From the NCBI GenBank assembly GCA_022641835.1, contig CP048722.1, positions 124,001-188,000 of the forward strand: a stretch of 64,000 nucleotides of DNA, written 5' to 3'. Under the pieces are notes generated by a model. That model was given only the letters and a program-made list of their open reading frames with translations. It was not told the origin of the DNA and did not search any database. This DNA comes from Petasospora fabianii (Eukaryota > Ascomycota > Saccharomycetes > Phaffomycetales > Wickerhamomycetaceae). Position 1 is the first letter of the stretch, and every line of letters begins with the position of its first letter. The translations under genes and the position numbers were made by a program. Positions 20,776 through 29,513 of this stretch are shown piece after piece.

Positions 20776-21975
20776 TCAACGTTCATTAGTACCAGTCAAT
20801 CTCACTGCAGCACCGTATTTCTGCAACTTTGTCAAGAGGGCATCACCTTGCTTAATAAGCACCTGATATTGAGCATTCTTATTATCTGGTCTGTTTGTTT
20901 CAACGATACCATTAACACGATCAATAACACAGTTAAGTTTCTTATTTGGAATGAATCTGCAAAGATCTGCATCAAGGAATTCAACAGACACACCAAATGC
21001 CTCAGCCATAGACTTTAGAGAAAGAGCCTTGTATGATTCCAAGAGTTGAGCATATGCACGACGTCTCATCTCACGAAGATAGAAATTGGCATGAGCAGAG
21101 AGATAACGAGATGGAAGCATGATTTCATCATTAGTCTGTAAGAGATACTTGAAATATGGTTGATAATCCGAAGTGTAGAGTGAAATGACAAGTGATGAGA
21201 TTGGTGCCAATTCTGGTGTTGTTGGAAGCAATGAGAGCAATTCTGGAGAATCAATGATTCTTTTCTTAAGATCAACACGATTGAGTGTAATTGCACCTGC
21301 AATTGAAGCATACTGGGCCAATTGTTCATATGTTGAGATCTCTGTAGATGTAAAAGTTGCAAGGGAATCAATGAGTAATGTCGAAGCAGTTTCAAAATCT
21401 CTAATGCTTAGAGAATACAAACCTTTGTACATCTTGTAACGGTTACGACGTTCCCAATCACCACCTTTTTCAATCAATGTATTAGTTTGTTCCAATTGCT
21501 TTTCAACAAACACAGTATCACCAAAGAAGAACCCAATTCTAGTTATGGTAAGCGATATATCAATCTTAGCACCAGTGGAAGGTGTAAGTTCATAAGCTTT
21601 CTTCAATGTAGTGATAGCATTGTTTCTATCACCGATTCTAGCATAATAATCACCAAGTCTTTTATAACCTTCTGCTGTTTCCAATTGACCTTCATCCTTC
21701 TCTTCAACCTCTTGAATAGACTTCTTCAAAGACTCAATCTCGGCTTCATTGGCCGCCACAAGAGAGTTATAGAAGGTCTCATCCCATTCTAACACTGGTG
21801 AAGAAGAATCACGAGCAAGAAGTGCATAATATGGTGCAAGTTTCTCCTCTTTGATCTGAGTTAAGAGGTATGAACGTGCCTCGTTATGACGAGAAGTCAA
21901 TCCCGGCTGTGAAAGCACAAAAGCCGAGTCTGCAAGTTTGAAATCTGGGATACGAGGAGTTTCGTCTTCAGACAT
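20776..21975 (-). CDS. RPN7: 26S proteasome lid subunit Rpn7 (PSMD6)
   Basis: A 399-aa PCI-domain subunit of the proteasome regulatory lid. The N-terminal helical repeats include DYYARIGDRNNAITTLKKAY. The phrase FFGDTVFVEKQLEQTNTLIE and the RRNRYKMYKGLYSLSIRDFE segment are hallmarks of Rpn7/PSMD6. The C-terminal PCI winged helix includes ALSLKSMAEAFGVSVEFLD and LDADLCRFIPNKKLNCVIDR. Length fits the yeast family (about 400-430). Sixty bp upstream of the start is a GGTGGCGA box, the core of the Rpn4/PACE element that co-regulates proteasome genes in S. cerevisiae. It is divergent from the spliced gene at 22366. Confidence 0.95.
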   Translation of the reverse strand: MSEDETPRIPDFKLADSAFVLSQPGLTSRHNEARSYLLTQIKEEKLAPYYALLARDSSSPVLEWDETFYNSLVAANEAEIESLKKSIQEVEEKDEGQLETAEGYKRLGDYYARIGDRNNAITTLKKAYELTPSTGAKIDISLTITRIGFFFGDTVFVEKQLEQTNTLIEKGGDWERRNRYKMYKGLYSLSIRDFETASTLLIDSLATFTSTEISTYEQLAQYASIAGAITLNRVDLKKRIIDSPELLSLLPTTPELAPISSLVISLYTSDYQPYFKYLLQTNDEIMLPSRYLSAHANFYLREMRRRAYAQLLESYKALSLKSMAEAFGVSVEFLDADLCRFIPNKKLNCVIDRVNGIVETNRPDNKNAQYQVLIKQGDALLTKLQKYGAAVRLTGTNER

Positions 21976-22034
21976 TTCACCACAATCTGTGTTATCTGTT
22001 GTTGTTTACTCGTTGTAAAGATAAGTACAAGTTC

Positions 22035-22043
22035 GGTGGCGAC
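22035..22043 (+). promoter_or_regulatory. Rpn4/PACE-like box before RPN7
   Basis: GGTGGCGAC lies 60 bp upstream of the RPN7 start, in the 390-bp divergent promoter (21976-22365). The PACE core in S. cerevisiae is GGTGGCAAA, with GGTGGCGA as a known variant. Confidence 0.55.
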
Positions 22044-22365
22044 TTGACATTTGGTGGAGAACTTCGAGACTGAGATTTTTTCGCGAACTCGTTCTGGACG
22101 ATTTTAGAGGTTTGTTATGTGTGGGTGATATCTTGGGAGTAATATATCTATTATTGGTTATTTGTCCTTCTAAGTATATAAGACTTTGTTATCTCAGTTG
22201 TAGTTAATAATGAATCAAATATACAATCTATAAGTTCTTGTAGTGTCTATAGCGTCCTTACTCACTATGGAGTTGTTCCCCAGTCTTTTCGCGATCACTT
22301 AAGTATTATACATTCTCTATCATCTCTTCTCTATATCTTTCTCTCTCTCTCTTAGGTTCAAGAGT

Positions 22366-23129
22366 ATGTCCAATTCAATACACTCTCACTCAACCCCAGT
22401 CTCACGAATCTCCACCACACTCGAAGACTCCAAGGATGTTGTGTCACGTTTAAACATATCCATTGCAAAGCTCAAGTATCTCTATGACATGTAAGTTACT
22501 CTATATGATATGACAAGTGTATTAGTGCTAACAGATAACAGACAAGGGAAAGAGTTTTGGTATATGGATTATGTGCGATTGACACCACAAGAGCTTGATG
22601 TTGTAAATGAAGATTTCGTTAAGGTGTGAGTACATGTGTTATGATCATTGATCGGATCTTATACTAACAAGATATCAGTCTATCAGATGACGTATATGAA
22701 CTTGGAGTTCGTCTTGGTGGTTCAATCACAGGAGATGAACTAACAGTGGACCTTTACAAGTTTAATGAGACATTAACGAGACTATTTAAGCATACATTCT
22801 TGACAGGGTCAAAGAGTTCCAATACATCACGTAACTCACAGATAAGTCTTAAGACCAGTGAAGAGAATGAAGAAACTATTAGTGCATTGGATTATAACTC
22901 TGCACAAAGAACAGATTGTACATTATTACTATCAACTTTGATAAAAGTCTTAATCATAAAGCTTACAAGACTTAATGAGCTATTAATGATCCCTTCAAAG
23001 AAAATATCACCAATAGAGACAAAACTACTTGATGATGTCTTGACAAAGAACATTTCACAAAGGATATTACAACCTTACCATGGATTGTTACTTTCGAGGG
23101 CACATGGTCATATCAGTAGCATCTATTAA
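22366..23129 (+). CDS. Unidentified 219-aa protein, three exons
   Basis: Exons are 22366-22490, 22542-22625 and 22679-23129. Intron 1 (51 nt) has GTAAGT, TGCTAAC and an ACAG acceptor. Intron 2 (53 nt) has GTGAGT, TACTAAC and ATCAG. Phases match (125, 84 and 451 nt give 220 codons with stop). The product begins MSNSIHSHSTPVSRISTTLE. It carries a helical N-terminal segment (LNISIAKLKYLYDI), a conserved-looking EFWYMDYVRLTPQELDVV stretch, and ends LLLSRAHGHISSIY. It has no signal or membrane segment. I do not recognise the family. It shares a divergent promoter with RPN7. Confidence 0.8.
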
Positions 23130-23150
23130 GGCATCTCTTAAACTCTCTAC

Positions 23151-23195
23151 AGAGTCATTCTCTACACAGTCATTCTCTACACAGTCATTCTCTAC
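23151..23195. repeat. 15-bp tandem repeat, three copies
   Basis: AGAGTCATTCTCTAC then twice ACAGTCATTCTCTAC (23151-23165, 23166-23180, 23181-23195), just after the stop of the preceding gene and before the convergent MIM2. Confidence 0.9.
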
Positions 23196-23249
23196 AATAA
23201 AGGACATGCTGTAGTATCATAACGTCATAACAATATATGCATCATCTTA

Positions 23250-23597
23250 TCACCACCAAAGATCTAAGACTCTTCTCCATATCACACCAGCCATTCTTCT
23301 TCCAATAACTTTACCAATCAATGGTAGTATAACTAATGCCACTAATCCTTTCAATTGATTAACACTTTCTTCCCATTGTAATTGTGCATTGATATATGCT
23401 AGATCGCTATCGAGAGAATCGTCTGAATCTGAATCTGAATAGTAACCGGAATCATTAGTGTCATCGTTGGTTTCATTATGAAGGTCGTCATGTGAAGGAT
23501 ATGGAGCATCGATCGCCGCTTCGACACCAATTTCTTGCGCAACTTCCGGAATCGAAGAAGAGTTCGCCAAACGTAGCTCATCAACTGTGGATGACAT
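23250..23597 (-). CDS. MIM2: Mim2, subunit of the mitochondrial outer-membrane MIM insertase
   Basis: A 115-aa tail-region membrane protein. With Mim1 it forms the complex that inserts alpha-helical proteins into the mitochondrial outer membrane. The N-terminal half is acidic and Ser-rich (NDSGYYSDSDSDDSLDSD). It is followed by LAYINAQLQWEESVNQLKGL, the [QE]WEES-x2-QL signature I recall from Mim2, and by one membrane helix LVALVILPLIGKVIGRRMAG ending in aromatic/basic residues (VIWRRVLDLWW). Yeast Mim2 is about 87 aa, so this one has a longer acidic arm. It is divergent from RTG2, and the intergenic region holds three B-box-like repeats. Confidence 0.85.
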   Translation of the reverse strand: MSSTVDELRLANSSSIPEVAQEIGVEAAIDAPYPSHDDLHNETNDDTNDSGYYSDSDSDDSLDSDLAYINAQLQWEESVNQLKGLVALVILPLIGKVIGRRMAGVIWRRVLDLWW

Positions 23598-23710
23598 GGT
23601 TTATATCTTTACTTGAACCCTTTCCACTGTGTTCTTCTGTAGATATATTGTTCTATTCATCTGTTTGGGTATTTTGTTTCGGATACGACAACTCGCGAAT
23701 AAGACTTATA

Positions 23711-23845
23711 AAATAAATGATTTTCTGGGGATTCGAACATGGGTATATTTATATAATATAAAACAGATGATTTTATGGGGATTCGAACTTGCGTTGATAT
23801 TGAATTATAAAACAAATGATTTTCTCGAGATTCGAACATGCGCTA
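23711..23845 (-). repeat. Three tandem about 50-bp units, each with a Pol III B-box-like core
   Basis: GGGGATTCGAAC at 23727-23738, the same at 23777-23788 and CGAGATTCGAAC at 23826-23837 sit at 50- and 49-bp spacing, each after ATGATTTT. Read on the minus strand they give GTTCGAATCCCC, a perfect TFIIIC B-box/tRNA T-arm sequence. No matching D-arm/A-box or folded tRNA is visible. The array fills the MIM2-RTG2 divergent promoter. Confidence 0.7.
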
Positions 23846-24015
23846 AATTTATTTTATTTATTTATTACTCGCGCTCTAAAGGCGTTCGATTTCCGTCCTG
23901 TTTTTTTTTTTTTTTAAATGTTAATCTCATTTTTTAATACTCGTCTCGGGTTAAAGTGTTCTCTTTCTCCACGTTATTAGTGTCCCCCTCTCACCTCAAC
24001 GACTTCATAAATACA

Positions 24016-25719
24016 ATGTCCTCCGTTGTCACAGACACTGAGGATGAAGCCGATGTCGTCGGTAGAGCTCTCATGGGCATTGTCGATATTGGATCCAATG
24101 GTATCCGTTTCTCCATCTCCTCAAAGGCCCCTCACCACGCACGTACAATCCCATGTGTCTTTAAAGATCGTGTTGGTATTTCACTCTTTGATGTACAATA
24201 CGAGGCAAACTCAACACAGAAAATACCTATCCCAAAGGAGACTATTCAGGAAGTTTGTGCTGCTATGAAGAGATTTAAACTCATTTGTGAAGATTTTGGT
24301 GTCCCAGAATCTGGAGTACGTCTTGTTGCTACAGAGGCAACAAGAGAAGCTGTAAACTCTCAAGAATTTAGAGATGCTATCTATGATTCAACAGGTTGGG
24401 AAGTTGAACTTTTAAGTAAGGAAGATGAAGGGAGAATCGGTGCATATGGTGTTGCATCATCATTTAATTCACTCTCTGGATTATTCATGGATCTAGGTGG
24501 TGGTTCAACACAAATCTCTTGGATACAATGTCTTAACGGTGAAATAAAGACAAGTCCCACATCGGTATCATTACCATACGGTGCCGCTGCATTGACTAAG
24601 AGAATGCAATTTGAAGATAAGAAAGCCCTCTATTTCGAAATTCAAAACGCTTATAAAGAAGCTCTAAAGACCATTGATGTTCCACAATCAATGATCGATG
24701 ACGCTGAGAGAAATGGTGGTTTCGATCTATATACATGTGGAGGAGGTCTCAGAGGATTAGGTTATTCAATACTTGCAGATATAAAGGAATATCCAATCCC
24801 AACAATCATTAATGGCTTCTCATGCTCTTTTACAGATTTCATCAACGTTTCAAATTTCCTCTTTCTTAAAGGTGCTCTCCCAAAGAAGGAAATCTTTAGA
24901 GTTAGTGAAAGAAGAAGAACACAACTTCCTGCAGTGGGACTTCTCGTATCTGCTGCACTCGATTCCCTTCCAAAGATTAAGACTGTTCATTTCTCAGAAG
25001 GTGGTGTCAGAGAAGGATGTCTCTATTCTATGCTACCACGTGAAATCCGTGCCCAGGATCCACTCATTATCGCATCAAGACCATACGCACCACTCTTAGC
25101 TGACAAATATCTCGAACTATTAAGAACAGCTCTACCAGAGAAATATGTTCCACGTGAAGTTCGTGATCGTATAGCCCCAGCACTTTGTAACCTTGCATTT
25201 GTTCATTGTTCATACCCAAAGGAACTTCAACCAACAGCAGCATTACACGTTGCCACAACTGGTATCATTGCCGGATCTCATGGCTTATCACATCTCACAA
25301 GGGCACTCATCGGTATTGCTCTTTGTGATCGTTGGGGTGGTGATTTACCAGAATCAGAGGAGAAACATAAGACAGCATTATGTGATAGTGTTAAGAGAGA
25401 TGGTAACAAAATTGAAATGGAGAGAATTGTATGGTGGACCAAATATTGTGGTACTATCATGTATGTTATTTGTGGTGTTCACCCAGGTGGTAACATCAGA
25501 GATGGTGTTTTCAACTTTAAGATTGTTAATGGTGATATGGAAGTTAAAGATGAAGATGAAAAGAGGAAATTTGACGTTATTGTTCAAATTTCTAATGATG
25601 ATATCAAGACAAGTGCCTCGGTAAGAGGTAGAATCTTAACTTTGCAAAAGAAGATTCGCAAGTTGTCAAGAGGAAGTTCAGAGAAGGTTAAGATTGGTGT
25701 TGAGTTGTATGAGCGTTGA
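24016..25719 (+). CDS. RTG2: Rtg2-type retrograde signalling protein (PPX/GppA phosphatase family)
   Basis: A 567-aa member of the ASKHA-fold exopolyphosphatase/GppA family. In S. cerevisiae Rtg2 senses mitochondrial dysfunction and releases Rtg1/Rtg3, and is also part of SLIK. The phosphate-1 motif reads GIVDIGSNGIRFSI (near residue 23) and phosphate-2 reads FMDLGGGSTQISW. LVATEATREA and KEDEGRIGAYGV are typical of the family. The C-terminal half (CGGGLRGLGYSIL through KIKTVHFSEGGVREGCLY) follows yeast Rtg2, which is about 588 aa. I place the start at 24016 (MSSVVTDTEDE); an in-frame ATG at 23956 would add 20 residues without family character. Confidence 0.93.
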   Translation: MSSVVTDTEDEADVVGRALMGIVDIGSNGIRFSISSKAPHHARTIPCVFKDRVGISLFDVQYEANSTQKIPIPKETIQEVCAAMKRFKLICEDFGVPESGVRLVATEATREAVNSQEFRDAIYDSTGWEVELLSKEDEGRIGAYGVASSFNSLSGLFMDLGGGSTQISWIQCLNGEIKTSPTSVSLPYGAAALTKRMQFEDKKALYFEIQNAYKEALKTIDVPQSMIDDAERNGGFDLYTCGGGLRGLGYSILADIKEYPIPTIINGFSCSFTDFINVSNFLFLKGALPKKEIFRVSERRRTQLPAVGLLVSAALDSLPKIKTVHFSEGGVREGCLYSMLPREIRAQDPLIIASRPYAPLLADKYLELLRTALPEKYVPREVRDRIAPALCNLAFVHCSYPKELQPTAALHVATTGIIAGSHGLSHLTRALIGIALCDRWGGDLPESEEKHKTALCDSVKRDGNKIEMERIVWWTKYCGTIMYVICGVHPGGNIRDGVFNFKIVNGDMEVKDEDEKRKFDVIVQISNDDIKTSASVRGRILTLQKKIRKLSRGSSEKVKIGVELYER

Positions 25720-25822
25720 TAGACTGGGTCTACTATAGTTCTTCTTTCTTTATTTTCCTTTTCATGAATGTTTTCATTCATTCATGTTGTTATATAAAGG
25801 CATGAGCTTTGAACTGATATCA

Positions 25823-27175
25823 TTAGACATCAGAAATTGTACTAACATAGTCATCGGGTAAGATCAACTGTCTTTGCAAAACACTCTGTGCCAACTCCTT
25901 TGCATCATTCCACTTTGGGTATCTCTGGTTTTTGAATGAAGGGAAACACTTGTTTGTATCATAGTTTTTGCTCCAGTTTCTTGGATTCAAGAACAACCAT
26001 CTCTCTTGCCTTTTCTCCACATGACTCTTGGTGTACCTCATCTCTCTATAGTCTTGTTTCATTCTCAACCTGATCTGGCATACAGTATTCTCAAAGTATC
26101 TTTGCTTAACTGATTCATACACTCTTGTAACCCAACTCCCATTTTGTTGCCACATATCATCTATCGCATGTCTCGTTAACACAAGCCCTGGAACAGACTC
26201 TATTCTTTCCATCCATGACTCGGAATGACAGGACAAATGTCTCCTCAACAACTCCCTTCTCCCAATAGTACTACTCTTGCAACCATTGATGCTCTTTTCC
26301 ACTACAGCATCAACAAACGTGAGAATAAACTTTGTCCTCTCTTTACACTTTGCCAACATAGCCCAAAATTTTACCCTTTGCAACTCATGCACAAATATCT
26401 GGAAATGACACAGTGAAAGAATCATATATGACATCCTATCATCGACAGTCTTAAACTCCTTCTTTGATCCACCTGACCTGATGTAATCACGACGCGTCAT
26501 GGTGAGAATCTGCCATGTCTGCGTGTGATTGAGAAGAGTTGTAAGGAGACGGTGGACTGTACTCCATTCATGTAACTGATGTGCATGGAAGGGTGAAAGA
26601 TTCATGTTATTTGTGAGTTCACGAAGTCCAAACCTAAGTAAAGAACGTTTAGAAGGCTGATGATATGTGGTGAGTGGTTGGATATCATCTGTGTGGAAAG
26701 CGACAGTAGAGAGGATATGCTTGAGAAGAGGGTCGTAGTAATGTTCATTCCTAAGGAATTGATGTCTATAAGAGTCAGGGGAATCAATACCACTTATTAG
26801 AGATGTAATAACATCAAAGAATCCAGTAGCTCTGAGCTGTTGAAGGTGTATACGCTTAGTTTTTAGTAAGATGTAGTGTACCTCGTCACCCTCCTCCTGA
26901 CTCAGTAAAAATTTGGGCTCAAAAGCAGCTCTAAGTGGTAATCTGCTACGATATGACCTTCTCATAGTTGACTTGAACTGACGTTGAGGGTTGGCTATTG
27001 TCAAAATATGACCATTACTGTTTGTAGTGTGGTACGCATCTCTTGGATCAGATCTCTTGCGGCAATCATCTCCCTTTCTCACACTATCATAGAGTTTCCA
27101 ACGCATTTTAGGTTCAGCTTTATCATTATCATCCTTGAGTCTCTTTGTCAATAACAACTTATAAAGGGAAGTCAT
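25823..27175 (-). CDS. Unrecognised protein, member A of a divergent paralogue pair
   Basis: A basic 450-aa protein with no known family to me. It shares several blocks with the gene at 27740 on the opposite strand: DAYHTTNSNGHILTIANPQ versus DTFHTTNSKGEIVKVINPH, then FKSTMRRS versus FKTTLKKS, and the later SLCHFQIFVHELQRVKFWAM versus SLIHFPIFKQRGDEFNFWRS followed by TKFILTFVDAVVEKSI versus LYLFNFINNAVKEHL. The shared Asp-x2-His-Thr-Thr-Asn-Ser block is the best marker. There is no signal peptide or membrane helix. Divergence is high, so the duplication is old or fast-evolving. Both genes are intact. Function is unknown. Confidence 0.75.
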   Translation of the reverse strand: MTSLYKLLLTKRLKDDNDKAEPKMRWKLYDSVRKGDDCRKRSDPRDAYHTTNSNGHILTIANPQRQFKSTMRRSYRSRLPLRAAFEPKFLLSQEEGDEVHYILLKTKRIHLQQLRATGFFDVITSLISGIDSPDSYRHQFLRNEHYYDPLLKHILSTVAFHTDDIQPLTTYHQPSKRSLLRFGLRELTNNMNLSPFHAHQLHEWSTVHRLLTTLLNHTQTWQILTMTRRDYIRSGGSKKEFKTVDDRMSYMILSLCHFQIFVHELQRVKFWAMLAKCKERTKFILTFVDAVVEKSINGCKSSTIGRRELLRRHLSCHSESWMERIESVPGLVLTRHAIDDMWQQNGSWVTRVYESVKQRYFENTVCQIRLRMKQDYREMRYTKSHVEKRQERWLFLNPRNWSKNYDTNKCFPSFKNQRYPKWNDAKELAQSVLQRQLILPDDYVSTISDV

Positions 27176-27739
27176 TGTTGACTATGAGTTGACCTCCAGG
27201 AGTGCTTCGTTTACCTATGTGGATTATGGGGTGGGGAGAAGAGCCTGTAGATCTGGGGAATCTTAGATTCCAAACACCAATAAATAGCCGGAATATTGAT
27301 TTTCTGTTCAGAATCTTTCTTTTCTCACTCTGAGCTGGATTATCAACCCGAAGGGTTATATGAGAGAGGATATATGACCTCGGAGTTGGCGGTGTTCTCA
27401 TAGCCCGAGATGAACTAATCATACTAAAGAATAGTATTTTGAGGTGGGAATATGCTATGATATCAGGATAACTTGGAGAGTACTTATAGCACTAAAAAGT
27501 AGACTTCTACCTTTTACCTCCATAGTTGAAGCTTATTTTAGTACCATATGATCAAGTTAATCTACCAGAAGAGTATAATCTTCTCACTCTTCTCACTCTT
27601 CTCATTGCTCAGTTGAGACAGTTACTCTCATCTCCATCAAGCATAAATTTGGAAGGAATTCCACTATTTTGTAATTTCCTCCCTTCTTCATCCATATCAC
27701 TCTTCTAATACAACAAAAGAGTCTTCAAATCCTTCACAA
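27176..27739. promoter_or_regulatory. Divergent intergenic region of the paralogue pair
   Basis: A 564-bp region between two head-to-head paralogues. The reading frame at 27159-27422 overlaps the 5' end of member A and has no protein character. A repeated CTCACTCTT appears near 27580. I see no RNA gene. Confidence 0.5.
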
Positions 27740-28930
27740 ATGTCGATATTTCGTCGCTATAAACACATCTTCACCTCCTATAGCATTCCTAAGGAGGAAA
27801 AGATGCCTCAATCTATTTCTTTGAAGCTTGATGTTGGTGAAATCACATCAGTTACTCCAAAACCACAACCTGAAAAGATTTTAGAGTCAGATAACAACAT
27901 CCTTCCAATGCGTTTCTCCAAGGACAGAGATACGTTCCATACCACCAACTCTAAGGGTGAGATTGTGAAGGTTATCAACCCACATAAGATGTTTAAGACA
28001 ACCTTGAAAAAGTCTGAACATCTTTACAAGTCTGGAGAGCACCGTTTATGTCCTGATGTTAGTTTTAATGATGCTTCATACGTTGACAATATGATTAGAA
28101 AACTAGCTCAAGCCAATATTGAAGCTCCTGAAGGTGATAAAGTCTTCAGTTATATCAACAAGAAGACTTGTGATAAGTTTTCGATTGACAAATCACCAAC
28201 AATTTATGAGGTATCTGATGAAAATCTGTCTCTTAAGAGGCATCTGACACTCTCTTTCTTTCATGCTAATCTCCCACTCGACTGGTTTAGAGTTAAGATA
28301 GCCTATAGTGAATTTATCAAGGTTCTTGGTCTTGATGCTGTCCTCTCTGATCAACCAAATAACTCAGAGCTTTATAAAAAGCAAGATGAGTCCCTAGCAT
28401 GGGCACTGATTTCTCTTATCCACTTCCCAATCTTTAAGCAACGTGGTGATGAGTTCAATTTCTGGAGATCATTCCGCAATAAGAAGCAGAAGACCCTTTA
28501 TCTCTTTAACTTCATAAACAATGCTGTCAAAGAGCATCTTACATCTTCTACACCAGAGCTCACAACAAATATCATGATGAGACATGCTCTTCCTAAAGTC
28601 TCCTCCATTGTTTTGGCACTTGACTTGTCTATGGATAAGCAACTCATTATTAAACACTACATTAAAGACCCAGAGTTTGCTCAAAGTAAAGAACCTTGGT
28701 ATCAGATCAAGTACTCCACTTCTGCAGTAAGATATAAAGAGCAGTTGAGACAAATGAGACATTTAAGAGAGATAATCAATAGATTTGAGAATAGAGATGA
28801 GAATAAAGATGGTGATGAGTGGTATGACTTCATCAATGATGATGAGCAATACCTTTATGCAAAGACTGAGTTGAAAGCTTATGAAAGAGATTATTACGCT
28901 GATGAATGTGATTATTTTAGTGTTTATTGA
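27740..28930 (+). CDS. Unrecognised protein, member B of a divergent paralogue pair
   Basis: A 396-aa protein homologous to the neighbour at 25823-27175 (see its shared blocks). It begins MSIFRRYKHIFTSYSIPKEE and has a mid-region block HLTLSFFHANLPLDWFRVKI that aligns with member A's MNLSPFHAHQLHEWSTVHRL. The C terminus is acidic and Tyr-rich (YERDYYADECDYFSVY), which member A lacks. No catalytic motif, signal or membrane helix is visible. Possibly a lineage-restricted family. The stop is followed by a 583-bp AT-rich intergenic stretch (28931-29513) in which I see nothing else. Confidence 0.8.
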   Translation: MSIFRRYKHIFTSYSIPKEEKMPQSISLKLDVGEITSVTPKPQPEKILESDNNILPMRFSKDRDTFHTTNSKGEIVKVINPHKMFKTTLKKSEHLYKSGEHRLCPDVSFNDASYVDNMIRKLAQANIEAPEGDKVFSYINKKTCDKFSIDKSPTIYEVSDENLSLKRHLTLSFFHANLPLDWFRVKIAYSEFIKVLGLDAVLSDQPNNSELYKKQDESLAWALISLIHFPIFKQRGDEFNFWRSFRNKKQKTLYLFNFINNAVKEHLTSSTPELTTNIMMRHALPKVSSIVLALDLSMDKQLIIKHYIKDPEFAQSKEPWYQIKYSTSAVRYKEQLRQMRHLREIINRFENRDENKDGDEWYDFINDDEQYLYAKTELKAYERDYYADECDYFSVY

Positions 28931-29513
28931 TATTGACATTATGATATTATACGTTAACTCTATCATCGTAACTCTATCATCTTAGTAGTTGTACTATACT
29001 CTAGAAGATAGCTATATCATTACAATCAACAGTAGATTATATCTCCCATTTTATGTAGAATTTATAAAATTTGTAATAAATATGATATACCTATACATCA
29101 GATTGAGATACCCATCATAAATACTTGTTCAGAAAAAAGCATGAAAAAATCCCAAAATTTTATGGATGCTGTGCCCTAAACTAGTTATTAACTTGATAAT
29201 CAAAATACTCTAGTCTAAAATCAAAAGACTAATGAAAAAAAACTGCTCCCATTGTTTAATCTTAAATATCAGTTTATCAGATCTGCAACTAACTACTTTT
29301 CCTAATACGGTATAGTTTCCTCTTTAGTATGTTTTCATTTATTTATTTAAAATCCGAAACCCGAAACCAAAACAAACCCGCAATAACACACACACTTACT
29401 TACTTTGCCCCAACTCTCTTTTCTGTCTACTCATTTCTTTTATCAATATCAAATACATCCCTGTTTGCACATATCACAGTCACAAATCTTTCACTACACA
29501 ACTCGCAAGCCGT

